Positions 8,336 through 17,586 of a stretch of 64,000 nt of DNA are shown here, piece after piece. This stretch comes from an uncultured Clostridia bacterium (GTDB lineage: Bacteria > Bacillota > Clostridia > UBA1381), in NCBI GenBank assembly GCA_944392335.1, contig CALXWJ010000070.1, positions 22,461-86,460 of the forward strand, written 5' to 3'. Position numbers and translations under genes: made by a program. Position 1 is the first letter of the stretch. Every line of letters starts with the position of its first letter. The notes beneath the pieces were generated by a model. That model ran no database searches, was not told the origin of the DNA, and saw only the letters and a program-made list of their open reading frames with translations.

Positions 8336-9532
8336 TTATATTTCTTTTCTATTCTTTATTGTATATGTAAGATACATTGCCGCAATTATAAGAATGACCG
8401 GGAAAATGATAGAAAACAGCAGCCCCGCTTTCAGCTCCGAGCCATACAGCGTAAAATATGTAGATACCTTTGCAACGGTATAAGGCCCCAGACAGCAGCC
8501 CAGATCCCCGCTCATTGCAAGAAGACCAAATATTGCGGTACCCCCAAAATTACAATATTTTGCGGCAAGACTCAATGTTCCCGGCCACATAATTGCCACT
8601 CCGAAGCCGCAAAGCCCGCAGCCTATCAATGCCAAGAACGGATTTTTGATCAATGACGCCATAAGATACCCGCATATACATATCAGTGCGCTTACCTTCA
8701 TTGACTTTATCAACGGCAGCTTTTCCCCATATTTTCCATAAATGAGTCTGCCGATACCCATTAATAACGCGAACATACAAGGGCCTAACAGATCACCTGT
8801 GGTTTTTGATACCTTAAGACCTGTTTCCGCAAACAACGACGCCCATTGTGACATTGCAATTTCCGACGCGCCGGCGCTCATCATAAGTACAACAAAGACC
8901 CAAAACAATTTTGTTTTAAATATTGTTCTAAAGGGCGTGACCTCTTTGTCTGCTCCGAACGGTATGATAGGCACCTTTGTAAAAAGATAAATATTGGCAA
9001 GAGGGATCAATGCCCAAATAAAGCATAAATATCTCCAGTTATCCAATCCGAAAATTTTAAAATACAATGTTGATGCTATTATTACAAACATACTGCCCCA
9101 GGAATAGAATGAGTGGAGCAGGCTCATGGACGACCGCTTTGCATCACTCGGCAAAGCCTCAATTGTCGGGCTTACCATTACTTCAAGCAAACCGCTCCCC
9201 ACCGCATATATAAACACGGAAATTATCAGTCCCGTAAAGGGCGGCATGACGAACGGAAGTATCCCCATACTCGTCAGTCCCGCACATGAAGCTATCATTG
9301 CGAAAATAAGCGTCCTTCTGTATCCTATTCTATCAACGTATTTTGCCCCCAAAAAATCCACAACAAGCTGAACGGCAAAATTTGTTGTGATAAGCAGAGA
9401 GATATGTTCAAGACTGATGTTTAGATCTCTGTTAAATACAACAAATAAAAGCGATGCAAAATTATTAATGACAGCGCCTATTATATAACTTATATAACAG
9501 GCATATCTTGTATGTTTATATGTATATTTCAT
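8336..9532 (-). CDS. MFS transporter
   Basis: 398 residues, with about 12 hydrophobic segments and an MFS-like loop between segments 2 and 3 (GAKYVDRIGYRR). This is an inner membrane carrier; the substrate cannot be read from the sequence. The start at 9532 (MKYTYKH) is preceded by GGGAGG at 5 bases; the longer frame starting at 9580 overlaps the gyrB terminator hairpin and was rejected. It sits between gyrB and hydF on the same strand, without obvious functional ties. Confidence 0.85.
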   Translation of the reverse strand: MKYTYKHTRYACYISYIIGAVINNFASLLFVVFNRDLNISLEHISLLITTNFAVQLVVDFLGAKYVDRIGYRRTLIFAMIASCAGLTSMGILPFVMPPFTGLIISVFIYAVGSGLLEVMVSPTIEALPSDAKRSSMSLLHSFYSWGSMFVIIASTLYFKIFGLDNWRYLCFIWALIPLANIYLFTKVPIIPFGADKEVTPFRTIFKTKLFWVFVVLMMSAGASEIAMSQWASLFAETGLKVSKTTGDLLGPCMFALLMGIGRLIYGKYGEKLPLIKSMKVSALICICGYLMASLIKNPFLALIGCGLCGFGVAIMWPGTLSLAAKYCNFGGTAIFGLLAMSGDLGCCLGPYTVAKVSTYFTLYGSELKAGLLFSIIFPVILIIAAMYLTYTIKNRKEI

Positions 9533-9552
9533 ATTGTCCTCCCAATCACATA

Positions 9553-9582
9553 AATTGTCCCGCATTTGACTGCGGGACAATT
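9553..9582 (-). terminator. Terminator-like hairpin after gyrB
   Basis: AATTGTCCCGCA (9553-9564) pairs with TGCGGGACAATT (9571-9582), a 12-bp stem with a 6-base loop, 4 bases after the gyrB stop. The T tract beyond it is weak, so read-through into the MFS gene is possible. Confidence 0.65.
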
Positions 9583-9586
9583 AATA

Positions 9587-11509
9587 TTATATATCCAAAT
9601 TAGAAACATATTTTGCATGTTGTTCAATAAACTCACGTCTCGGCTCAACATTGTCGCCCATAAGAACGGTAAATGTCTCATCGGCCGCAATTGCATCCTC
9701 CAATTCGACTTTAAGCATCGTTCTTTTTTCAGGGTCCATAGTTGTTTCCCAAAGCTCCGGAGGATCCATTTCCCCGAGTCCCTTATAACGCTGTACCTTG
9801 CAGGACGGTCCCATTTCCGCGATCAATTTGTCCCGCTCTTCCTCCGTATACGCAAATCTTTCAACAAGATTTGCATTCTTTCCCTTAAATACCTTAAATA
9901 AAGGCGGCTGCGCAATGTATATGTTGCCGTTATCGATCAGCGGACGCATATATCTGAAAAAGAACGTCAAAAGTAAAGTCCTAATGTGTGAACCGTCAAC
10001 ATCGGCGTCTGCCATGATAATAACCTTACCGTATTTCAGCTTGGATAGGTCCATTTCATCACCTATACCCGCTCCGAGCGCATGGATGATGGGAAGCAGT
10101 TTTTCATTGGAATAAACTTTATCTATCCTGGATTTTTCAACATTCAGCATTTTACCCCAAAGCGGGAGTATTGCCTGAAATTTTCTGTTTCTTCCCTGCT
10201 TTGCGGAGCCTCCCGCCGAATCTCCTTCAACAATATATAATTCCGCATAATCGGCGCCCTCGTCGGTACACTTTGCAAGCTTTCCAAGCAGCGATGCATT
10301 TGTTGCAGCCGAATTTTTTCGGGTCGCCTCTCTTGCCTTTCGCGCCGCTTCTCTTGCACGGGATGCGGTCAGCGTTTTTTCTATTATGACCCTTGCAACT
10401 CTCGGATTTTCTTCCAAAAATGCCGAAAACTTATCGTTTATCGCGTTTTCAACAAGAGTCCTTGCCTCGGAATTTCCGAGCTTTGTTTTGGTTTGTCCTT
10501 CAAACTGGGCTTCCGCAAGCTTTACGCTTATTATCGCGGTAAGCCCTTCTCTTGTGTCTTCTCCCGAAAGGTTCTGATCCTTTTCCTTTAAAAGATTCGT
10601 CTTTCTTGCATAATCGTTTAAAACTCTTGTAAGTCCCGATTTAAATCCGGTTTCATGAGTACCTCCGTCACCGGTATGGATATCATTTGCAAAGCTCATG
10701 ATAACTTCATTATAAGAATCGGTATATTGCATTGCAAGCTCGAGCATCATATCGTTTTTTTGCGTTTCGATATAAATGATCTCATCGTGGATGGGCTCTT
10801 TGTTCCTGTTAAGATATTTTACAAACTCTTTTATGCCGCCCTCTGCATATAATTCCACCGTACGGTTAGGTTCAACCCTTTTATCGGTGAATATAATCCT
10901 TACACCCTTATTTAAAAATGATTGTTCCCTCAGTCTCTTTAAAAGGGTATCATAATCAAATTCCAAAACTTCAAATATTTCAGAATCCGGCTTGAATGTG
11001 ATCTTTGTTCCGGTTTTATCTGAATTTCCTATTACCTTCAATTCACATGTGGGTTTGCCTCTTTCATAGCTTTGATAGTAAATATGCTCGCCGTCTGCCA
11101 CCTCGACCTCCAGTCTTTCCGAAAGAGCATTAACGACTGAGGAGCCGACCCCATGCAATCCTCCCGAAACCTTATATCCGCCGCCGCCGAATTTTCCTCC
11201 GGCATGAAGCATTGTTAAAACAACTTCAACCGTAGGTATTCCCTGCTGAGGATGGATACCTACCGGAATACCCCTGCCGTTATCGGTTACCGTTACCGAA
11301 TTATCGGGATTGATGTCAACCATGATTTTGTCACAGCATCCCGCAAGAGCTTCATCTATTGAATTGTCCACAATTTCATAAACCAAATGATGCAGACCCG
11401 GTGATGAAGTAGAGCCTATATACATGCCGGGACGTTTCCTTACCGCGTCCAATCCCTCTAACACCTGAATTTGGCTCTCATCATATTTGGTTTCAATTTT
11501 TTCTTCCAT
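9587..11509 (-). CDS. gyrB: DNA gyrase subunit B
   Basis: 640 residues. With GyrA it introduces negative supercoils using ATP. The GHKL ATPase domain shows [20 protein letters not shown] and [15 protein letters not shown]; the TOPRIM domain shows [13 protein letters not shown] and DADVDGSHI; the C terminus has QRYKGLGEM and the ELWETTMDP pattern typical of GyrB rather than ParE. The start at 11509 (MEEKIE) has GGAGG at 9 bases; the longer frame to 11548 runs through a hairpin. remB lies directly upstream, as in the Bacillus subtilis origin region, but gyrA, recF and dnaA are absent. Confidence 0.96.
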   Translation of the reverse strand: MEEKIETKYDESQIQVLEGLDAVRKRPGMYIGSTSSPGLHHLVYEIVDNSIDEALAGCCDKIMVDINPDNSVTVTDNGRGIPVGIHPQQGIPTVEVVLTMLHAGGKFGGGGYKVSGGLHGVGSSVVNALSERLEVEVADGEHIYYQSYERGKPTCELKVIGNSDKTGTKITFKPDSEIFEVLEFDYDTLLKRLREQSFLNKGVRIIFTDKRVEPNRTVELYAEGGIKEFVKYLNRNKEPIHDEIIYIETQKNDMMLELAMQYTDSYNEVIMSFANDIHTGDGGTHETGFKSGLTRVLNDYARKTNLLKEKDQNLSGEDTREGLTAIISVKLAEAQFEGQTKTKLGNSEARTLVENAINDKFSAFLEENPRVARVIIEKTLTASRAREAARKAREATRKNSAATNASLLGKLAKCTDEGADYAELYIVEGDSAGGSAKQGRNRKFQAILPLWGKMLNVEKSRIDKVYSNEKLLPIIHALGAGIGDEMDLSKLKYGKVIIMADADVDGSHIRTLLLTFFFRYMRPLIDNGNIYIAQPPLFKVFKGKNANLVERFAYTEEERDKLIAEMGPSCKVQRYKGLGEMDPPELWETTMDPEKRTMLKVELEDAIAADETFTVLMGDNVEPRREFIEQHAKYVSNLDI

Positions 11510-11522
11510 CGATTTAGTCCTC

Positions 11523-11543
11523 CATTCTGCCGCCGGACGGCAG
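11523..11543 (-). promoter_or_regulatory. Hairpin next to the gyrB ribosome binding site
   Basis: CTGCCG (11527-11532) and CGGCAG (11538-11543) form a 6-bp stem directly upstream of the GGAGG of gyrB. The same GCGGCAGAA-GGAGG arrangement occurs upstream of the beta-helix gene starting at 51818. Confidence 0.45.
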
Positions 11544-11570
11544 CACAAATAACATCGGCAAAATAATAAT

Positions 11571-11635
11571 CAAATAAGGGCTCGTCCCGTTATTCAGCGA
11601 TAACAAGAGAGAGGGACATCTTGCCCATAGTTATA
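11571..11635 (+). repeat. Structured intergenic repeat, copy C (internal deletion)
   Basis: About 65 bp remain: the 5' end with its first stem-loop (CTCGTCCCGTTATTCAGCGA, then TAACAAGAG) and the 3' end (GGGACATCTTGCCCATAGTT). The two central stems are missing. It separates remB from gyrB. Confidence 0.75.
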
Positions 11636-11645
11636 TATTATTTAC

Positions 11646-11909
11646 TTACATTATCGTTTTCTTATTCCCGGAGCGTTTATATATTGTTTGAGAAGAAACA
11701 GAAGAAATATACACTTGTGTGTTTCCGTCAAAATTTGTTATTACATAAGACTTCGGCAAGTCATCGCATATATTTATAACACTGCCGGATTTTTGTGCTT
11801 CGGTCAAAAAATTACGGCTCATTTTTGAAATCGTTGTATTATCCATATCAAAAACAGCTATAATATCCTCCGATCTGACCACAACATCACTGCCTATATG
11901 TAAAAACAT
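11646..11909 (-). CDS. remB: Extracellular matrix regulator RemB (DUF370 family)
   Basis: 87 residues beginning MFLHIGSDVVVRSEDIIA, a strong match to the RemB/YaaB family, small regulators related to RemA that act in biofilm matrix control in Bacillus. Later it has SVINICDDLPKSYVI and VYISSVSSQTIYKR, the conserved core of the family. The start at 11909 was chosen because GAGGG lies 8 bases upstream. remB directly precedes gyrB in Bacillus subtilis too, so this is conserved gene order. A consensus-like promoter lies at 11980-12008. Confidence 0.9.
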   Translation of the reverse strand: MFLHIGSDVVVRSEDIIAVFDMDNTTISKMSRNFLTEAQKSGSVINICDDLPKSYVITNFDGNTQVYISSVSSQTIYKRSGNKKTIM

Positions 11910-11979
11910 ACAAACCGCCCTCACTTAATTAAATTTATGCTATGTATATTAGAAATACTTTAATTTCCATATCATATAT

Positions 11980-12008
11980 ATTATACACTATTTTTTCATA
12001 AAAATCAA
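11980..12008 (-). promoter_or_regulatory. Sigma-A promoter for remB (and gyrB by read-through)
   Basis: Minus strand TTGATT (12008-12003), 17 bases, TATAAT (11985-11980). The leader to the remB start would be about 65 bases. Confidence 0.65.
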
Positions 12009-12045
12009 TAAAAACAACACTTTATTTTTAATATTCTGAATTGGA

Positions 12046-12091
12046 ATTTAAAAAATCCGCAAGGTCTGCCTGATAATCCCCGTCGGATTTT
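12046..12091 (-). terminator. Probable terminator of the DUF512-der-plsY-gpsA-mntP unit
   Basis: AAAATCCG (12052-12059) and CGGATTTT (12084-12091) with a T run (TTTTTTAAATT) following on the minus strand. It lies about 80 bases after mntP. Confidence 0.55.
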
Positions 12092-12173
12092 ATCATTATA
12101 ACATGATAACCTATTTTTATAGAATTTTTGTGCCGTCATATATATTTTGGAAAAAATATTTCCGACTTACAGT

Positions 12174-12746
12174 TCACGAGAACAAATGCTCGATCAAAAT
12201 TTTTATACCAATACCCATAAGTACTATACCGCCTATAATTTCCGATTTGTTTCCAAACAAATTCCCGAATTTATTTCCTATATACAAGCCTGCAAAAGAG
12301 AAGATAAATGCAACAATGCCCACAACCGAGGCGGAAAACATGATCCCTATATTCATGGCCGCAAAGGATACCCCAACCGCCAGGGCGTCTATGCTTGTCG
12401 CGATCGCGAGAACGGTAAGGACCTTATTATCCAGCGGATTTTCCTCTTTTTTTCCCTCCTCTTTTCCTTTATTTTCAAACAATGCCTCAAAAAACATTTT
12501 CCCTCCGATTATAATTAAAAGGAAAAAAGCGACCCAATGGTCTATTTTGCTTATATAGCTTGCAAAAGCCGAACCGAGTAAATATCCTATAAATAACATT
12601 CCGAATTGAAATATACCAAAAAACAATGCGATCTTTAATGCATTGACCGCTCTGACCTTTTTTATAACGATCCCATCGGTAACGGCGACCGAAAAGGCGT
12701 CCATTGCCAGTCCGACGGCAACAAACAACAATGTAACAAAATCCAT
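12174..12746 (-). CDS. mntP: Manganese efflux pump MntP
   Basis: 190 residues and six hydrophobic segments. Family signatures are visible: GLAMDAFSVAVTDG in the first helix and its mirrored copy ATSIDALAVGVSFA in the second half, each carrying the conserved aspartate used for Mn2+ export. The start at 12746 (MDFVTLL) has AAGGAG 7 bases upstream; the ATG at 12752 is too close to it. The gap to gpsA is only 49 bases, so they are probably co-transcribed. There is no room here for a yybP-ykoY manganese riboswitch directly in front of the gene. Confidence 0.92.
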   Translation of the reverse strand: MDFVTLLFVAVGLAMDAFSVAVTDGIVIKKVRAVNALKIALFFGIFQFGMLFIGYLLGSAFASYISKIDHWVAFFLLIIIGGKMFFEALFENKGKEEGKKEENPLDNKVLTVLAIATSIDALAVGVSFAAMNIGIMFSASVVGIVAFIFSFAGLYIGNKFGNLFGNKSEIIGGIVLMGIGIKILIEHLFS

Positions 12747-12795
12747 GGCCATACTCCTTATTTTTGAAAAATTCTTAAAATAATCACATCTTGGG

Positions 12796-13788
12796 TTATA
12801 AATGCTCCGACGTCTTATCGCGCGTCATAAGATCGATGACCGCGTCTTTTGCATTTTTATTTTTAAATAAAATCTGATAAGCTTCGTTTACTATCGGCAT
12901 GGAAACATTGTATTTTTCTGCAAGCTCATATGCCGCTCTTGCGGTATAAACGCCCTCCACGACCATATGGACCTCTTTCATGGCTTCATCCAATTTCATA
13001 CCTTTTCCCAGCAATATGCCGCATCTGCGATTACGCGAATGCATACTTGTGCATGTAACAATCAAATCTCCTATACCGGAAAGCCCCGCGAAGGTTTCGG
13101 CCTTAGCTCCCATAGCTATACCCACTCTTTTGATCTCGGCAATGCCTCTTGTCATAAGGGCTGCTTTCGTATTATCACCGAATCCCAATCCGTCACTAAT
13201 TCCGGCACAAAGCGCAATAACATTTTTCAACGCTCCGCCCAGTTCGACGCCTATCGGATCATCACAAAGGTATACTCTGAACGTTTTATCCATAAATACG
13301 TCCTGAATAAATTCCGCCACACCTTCGTATTCGGAGGCCGCGACATTTGTTGTCGGCAGCCCTAATCCTACTTCCTCCGCGTGCGACGGCCCGCTCATTA
13401 CCGCGATCCTTGCCTGCGGGATTTCTTCTTTGTATACCTGCGACAATCGTAATAATGTATCGTTTTCCAAGCCTTTTGAAAGATTTACCATTATTTGGTT
13501 TTCCTTTATCAACGGGGCTAATTTTTTTGCCGTTTCTCTTGTCGCGAAACTCGGAACAACCGTTACCACCAAGTCGGCGTCCTTTACCGCTTCACTTAAA
13601 TCGTTTGTGCATTTAATATTATCAGACAGACGCACCCCTTTTAGCAGTTCCTTATTTTCTCTTTCCTTTTGTAACCGTTCTGCTTCTTCGGACAAAAAAC
13701 ACCAAAGCGTGATATCATATCCTTTTTTCCCTAAAAGTGAGGATATGGCAGTACCGAAACTGCCTGCACCTATGACTCCGATCTTCAT
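12796..13788 (-). CDS. gpsA: Glycerol-3-phosphate dehydrogenase [NAD(P)+]
   Basis: 330 residues. It reduces dihydroxyacetone phosphate to sn-glycerol 3-phosphate, the backbone for phospholipids. The N-terminal Rossmann motif GAGSFGTAIS is at 7-16; NLSKGLE and SGPSHAEEV follow, and LGGALKNVIALCAGISDGLG contains the catalytic lysine region. AAAGGAG is 8 bases upstream of the ATG. Its product is the substrate of PlsY, encoded 108 bases upstream on the same strand. Confidence 0.96.
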   Translation of the reverse strand: MKIGVIGAGSFGTAISSLLGKKGYDITLWCFLSEEAERLQKERENKELLKGVRLSDNIKCTNDLSEAVKDADLVVTVVPSFATRETAKKLAPLIKENQIMVNLSKGLENDTLLRLSQVYKEEIPQARIAVMSGPSHAEEVGLGLPTTNVAASEYEGVAEFIQDVFMDKTFRVYLCDDPIGVELGGALKNVIALCAGISDGLGFGDNTKAALMTRGIAEIKRVGIAMGAKAETFAGLSGIGDLIVTCTSMHSRNRRCGILLGKGMKLDEAMKEVHMVVEGVYTARAAYELAEKYNVSMPIVNEAYQILFKNKNAKDAVIDLMTRDKTSEHL

Positions 13789-13896
13789 ATTGCCAACTCC
13801 TTTATATCATGAATTTGCTACGTCTTTGTATCTGCGGTTTAAAATACAGTATTTTAATATTACTTAGGCATCATATTTTACGATTTTGATATTCCG

Positions 13897-14547
13897 TTAA
13901 CCCTTTTTGCCAAATAGCTTATTTTCGGTACCGTCCAAAAGCCTTTTTATATTGGTATGATGCTTTGCTATTATCAATACACCCAAAAGCAGAGCAGAGA
14001 TAAGATATACCACGTTAAATTCACCGCTGCCTGCCATAAAAGCAGCTGCAACACATGGATAAATAACGGCGGCTGCAACAGAACCAAGTGAAACATATCT
14101 TGTAACAACCATAATCAAAAGCGCCGCAGCCAACACTATCAACGCTACTTTATAATCAAGCATAAGAACAGCGCCAAGCCCTGTGGCAACTCCCTTTCCG
14201 CCCTTAAATCCGAAATATATCGGGAAATCATGTCCGAGTACAACAAATATTGAAGCTATATATTTAATATTCCCTGATAAAAATGATCCTGTCATATATT
14301 TCATGGTAAAATAGTCAACGGCTATGCCTATGAGAACAGCCGCGACGCCTTTTAACACGTCGATTAAAAGCGTAAATACTGCCGCTTTTTTACCGTAGAT
14401 CCTGAGCATATTTGTTGTTCCGGCATTTTTGGAGCCTTTTGTTCTTATATCATTTCCGTCAACCGTCCTTGATATCAGGATGGCACCCGATACACTCCCT
14501 ATCAGATACGCGATTATTGCCGTAAGCACCGCAATAATATATAACAT
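13897..14547 (-). CDS. plsY: Acyl-phosphate:glycerol-3-phosphate acyltransferase PlsY
   Basis: 216 residues, multi-spanning membrane protein that makes lysophosphatidate from acyl-phosphate and glycerol 3-phosphate. Three family motifs are visible: GSVSGAILISR in motif 1, GSKNAGTTNMLR in the second, and FGFKGGKGVATGLG in the third. AAAGGA precedes the ATG by about 10 bases. It lies between der and gpsA in an order common in clostridia. Confidence 0.96.
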   Translation of the reverse strand: MLYIIAVLTAIIAYLIGSVSGAILISRTVDGNDIRTKGSKNAGTTNMLRIYGKKAAVFTLLIDVLKGVAAVLIGIAVDYFTMKYMTGSFLSGNIKYIASIFVVLGHDFPIYFGFKGGKGVATGLGAVLMLDYKVALIVLAAALLIMVVTRYVSLGSVAAAVIYPCVAAAFMAGSGEFNVVYLISALLLGVLIIAKHHTNIKRLLDGTENKLFGKKG

Positions 14548-14595
14548 AATACATCAATCCTTTCAATTTGAATAAACCGCTGTTTTATATAAGGC

Positions 14596-15927
14596 TTAGT
14601 TTGTATCCTTTTTCCCTTTTTCTCTTACTATGAATTTTACCGGCGTTCCACTAAACCCGAATGTAGCCCGCAGCTGATTTTCAATATATCTTAAATAAGA
14701 ATAGTGAAACAAGTCAGCCGAATTACAAAAAAGTATAAATGTGGGCGGAGCCGTCGATACCTGAGTTCCGTAATAAATCTTCAGTCTTTTTCCCTTATCT
14801 GAGGGCGGCTGCTGTTTTGCCATTGCTTCATTCAGCATATCATTTAACATACCTGTTGTAATTCTGCGTTTATGCTGCCCGTTAACCGCTTTTACCTCAT
14901 CTAACAATTTATCTATTCTCTGACCTGTTTTTGCGGATATGAAAATAATCGATGCATATGACATATATGCGAACTCTTCCCTCAGCCTGTCTGTAAATTC
15001 CTTCATGGTCTTATCGTTTTTATTTTCAACGGCGTCCCATTTATTAACTGCAAGAATACAGGCTTTGCCCTGCTCATGCGCGTACCCCGCGATCTTGGTA
15101 TCCTGTTCGGTTATCCCCTCGTTTGCATCGATCATTATAATGCAGACATCGCTTCTGTCAACGGCCGCCAATGAACGTATTACACTGTATCTTTCCACAG
15201 CTTCATCGATTTTCCCTCTTTTTCTCATTCCCGCGGTATCAATAAACAAAAATTTATCCTCGCCCCGAACAAACTTTGAATCTATCGCATCTCTTGTTGT
15301 TCCTGCAATATCGGATACTATCAATCTGTTTTCGCCCAATATTTTATTTATTAAGGACGATTTTCCGGCATTGGGGCGTCCTATAACCGCAACCTTGATT
15401 GAATCGTCCTCTTGTGTTGTGTCGGCGTCCTCGGGAAACATTTTTGTCACTTCATCCAGCAGATCTCCAACTCCCAAACCATGGGTTGAGCTGATCGCAA
15501 TTGGGTCTCCCAGACCAAGATTGTAAAATTCATAAAATTCAAAAGGAGGGTCTCCAATATTATCTACCTTGTTTACCGCAAGCACAATTTTTTTCTTTGC
15601 CTTTAAAAGCATCGACGCGACATCCATATCATTTGCCGTTACACCGTCACGGACATTTACCATAAATATTACAACGTCCGCCGTTTCAATTGCTAAATTT
15701 GCCTGCATTCTCATCTGAGATAATATTTCATCCTTGCTCGCCGGTTCTATCCCACCGGTGTCGATCAGCGTGAAATGTTTGTCAAGCCATACAGCCTCGG
15801 CATAAATCCTGTCACGCGTAACACCGGGGACGTCCTCCACTATACTGATCCTCTGTCCCGCTATTTTATTAAATAACGTGGATTTACCCACATTAGGCCT
15901 TCCTACGATAGCAACTGTTGGTTTCAT
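14596..15927 (-). CDS. der: Ribosome biogenesis GTPase Der (EngA)
   Basis: 443 residues with two tandem GTPase domains, the hallmark of Der, which helps mature the 50S subunit. G1 motifs are GRPNVGKS near residue 9 and GRPNAGKS near 185; DTGG and DTAG are the matching G3 motifs, and NKVD / NKWD the G4 motifs. A C-terminal KH-like domain follows. The start at 15927 (MKPTVAIVG) has AAAGGG 9 bases upstream, fitting the usual family N terminus; ATG 15945 would add six lysine-rich residues. Confidence 0.96.
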   Translation of the reverse strand: MKPTVAIVGRPNVGKSTLFNKIAGQRISIVEDVPGVTRDRIYAEAVWLDKHFTLIDTGGIEPASKDEILSQMRMQANLAIETADVVIFMVNVRDGVTANDMDVASMLLKAKKKIVLAVNKVDNIGDPPFEFYEFYNLGLGDPIAISSTHGLGVGDLLDEVTKMFPEDADTTQEDDSIKVAVIGRPNAGKSSLINKILGENRLIVSDIAGTTRDAIDSKFVRGEDKFLFIDTAGMRKRGKIDEAVERYSVIRSLAAVDRSDVCIIMIDANEGITEQDTKIAGYAHEQGKACILAVNKWDAVENKNDKTMKEFTDRLREEFAYMSYASIIFISAKTGQRIDKLLDEVKAVNGQHKRRITTGMLNDMLNEAMAKQQPPSDKGKRLKIYYGTQVSTAPPTFILFCNSADLFHYSYLRYIENQLRATFGFSGTPVKFIVREKGKKDTN

Positions 15928-16006
15928 TTTCTTTTTCCCTTTCATCTGTTATTTTGGCATACTCAGCCGCTTGATAAAGCCTGATAAACTGTATGCCGTT
16001 TTTAAT

Positions 16007-17341
16007 TTAAAGCCGCGGATTAAAATTTATCTCCGAATCGGAAAGCCTTTCAATAAAATCAAATCCGTCGTTATCAACAGGTGTTATTTTGATTCTCAGC
16101 TTTTCGCTCAATTCATTTAATGACATATCATCCAAAAATATATCTTCGTCCGCTTTTAACATACAAGACGGAATGAATAACTCGCTGCCTAACGGCTTAT
16201 TTTTTATCTGTTCATATATGTCACTTCCGACAACAAGTCCCGAAACGCTGGCTCCGCCTCCGAAAAAATTATTTTTTATGGGATATACATTGACTTTTAG
16301 ACCCTGAACCTTTTTTTCAAGTATCTGACATAAATCCTTTATAAATTTATATGATATTTCTCCGGTTGCAACAGATACCTCTCTGTTGATTTTTTTTACA
16401 TTTAAATGTTTAATACCTGTGTCAAATTCTTCTCTCATACTTGCAACAAGTCCCACTCCGTTTTCAAGCTGAGGAAAACCTTCATAGGCTCGCGCGTCAG
16501 GGATCAATTCTTCGGCATTGATATAAAATTCATCTGCCAAATATACAAATCTTGTTTCTTTTTTTTCCAAAAGCTTTTTTTGCCAATCCTCCACCTGCCG
16601 TATTACCTTTTCAGAGCTTTCCTTGTCAAACGCTTTTAATTCGCACAATCCATCTCTGAACGCGGTCAATCCGACAGGCACCACCGAAACGCTTTCCACA
16701 AACGGATACAGCTCGGACAGATCCTTTATTGTTCTGTCAAGCTCCTCTTTATCATTATAATCAATGCATAAAACGATTTGGCAATTCATATGAATGTTAT
16801 TTTTTGCAAATCGTTTCATTATATCATACAGCTTACCCGCGTTCTTGTTTTTCAGCATTTTCACCCGTAACTGAGGATTTGTTGTGTGCACCGAAATATT
16901 GATCGGAGAAATTCTCATTTTAATAAGCCTGTCAATATCATCATCCGTTAAATTTGTCAGTGTGACGTAATTGCCCTGCAGGAAAGAGAGTCTTGTATCG
17001 TCATCCTTAAAATAAACTGTATCGCGCATCCCCTTTGGCAGCTGATCAATAAAGCAAAAAATACATTTGTTCCGGCAGCTTTGCGCTTTGTCCGCAAGTG
17101 ATTCTTCAAAATCGATCCCCAAATCTTCATAATCATTTTCAATTGTGATCTCTTCGATCATTCCGTTCTTTTTTTCAACCTGCAAAACAACTTCATATTC
17201 CGAAGTAAGATACCGATACTCCAATATGTCATGAAAATCATGACCGTTAACGGTCAATATTCTGTCTCCCGCCTCAATTCCCGCCTCCTCGGCAATCGAT
17301 CCGGCTTCAACATATCCGACAACAGTATTAGGATTTTTCAA
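16007..17341 (-). CDS. DUF512-family radical-SAM-like protein with N-terminal PDZ domain
   Basis: 444 residues. Residues about 1-60 read as a PDZ-like domain (AGSIAEEAGIEAGDRILTVNG). A CxxxCxxC motif (CRNKCIFC, near residue 88) is the [4Fe-4S] signature of radical SAM enzymes, and the C-terminal third matches DUF512. The reaction is unknown. The start is TTG at 17341, with AAGGGGG 10 bases upstream. der follows 79 bases downstream and the DUF512-der-plsY-gpsA order is typical of clostridia. A weak promoter (TTAACC, 16 bases, TATAAT at 17438-17411) may drive it. Confidence 0.88.
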   Translation of the reverse strand: MKNPNTVVGYVEAGSIAEEAGIEAGDRILTVNGHDFHDILEYRYLTSEYEVVLQVEKKNGMIEEITIENDYEDLGIDFEESLADKAQSCRNKCIFCFIDQLPKGMRDTVYFKDDDTRLSFLQGNYVTLTNLTDDDIDRLIKMRISPINISVHTTNPQLRVKMLKNKNAGKLYDIMKRFAKNNIHMNCQIVLCIDYNDKEELDRTIKDLSELYPFVESVSVVPVGLTAFRDGLCELKAFDKESSEKVIRQVEDWQKKLLEKKETRFVYLADEFYINAEELIPDARAYEGFPQLENGVGLVASMREEFDTGIKHLNVKKINREVSVATGEISYKFIKDLCQILEKKVQGLKVNVYPIKNNFFGGGASVSGLVVGSDIYEQIKNKPLGSELFIPSCMLKADEDIFLDDMSLNELSEKLRIKITPVDNDGFDFIERLSDSEINFNPRL

Positions 17342-17506
17342 AATACAGCAGCCCCCTTGAAAACATTAAATCTTAAATGTAAAAACAAATTATCTTTTGT
17401 AAAAAGCCTCATTATATATTTTCCCACAAATTGGTTAAATAATCAAGTCTTTTTTCTAAATTTATGCTTAATTTATATAATAAATGATTCAGTCTGCAAT
17501 ATGTTA

Positions 17507-17535
17507 TTGACAAATCCACACAAAAGTTGTAGAAT
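17507..17535 (+). promoter_or_regulatory. Sigma-A promoter of the MATE gene
   Basis: Perfect TTGACA, 17-base spacer, TAGAAT. The leader to the ATG at 17587 would be about 45 bases. Confidence 0.75.
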
Positions 17536-17586
17536 ACCTTTGTTTTTAAAGAGGCCTATGCCCCATAGAAAGGACTGTTTCTTATC

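Noticed and set aside
12103..12558. Plus-strand frames antisense to mntP
   Set aside because: mntP has the conserved family motifs; the opposite frames are low-complexity products of hydrophobic codons.
12747..12795. Manganese riboswitch before mntP
   Set aside because: Only 49 bases separate gpsA and mntP, too short for a yybP-ykoY element.
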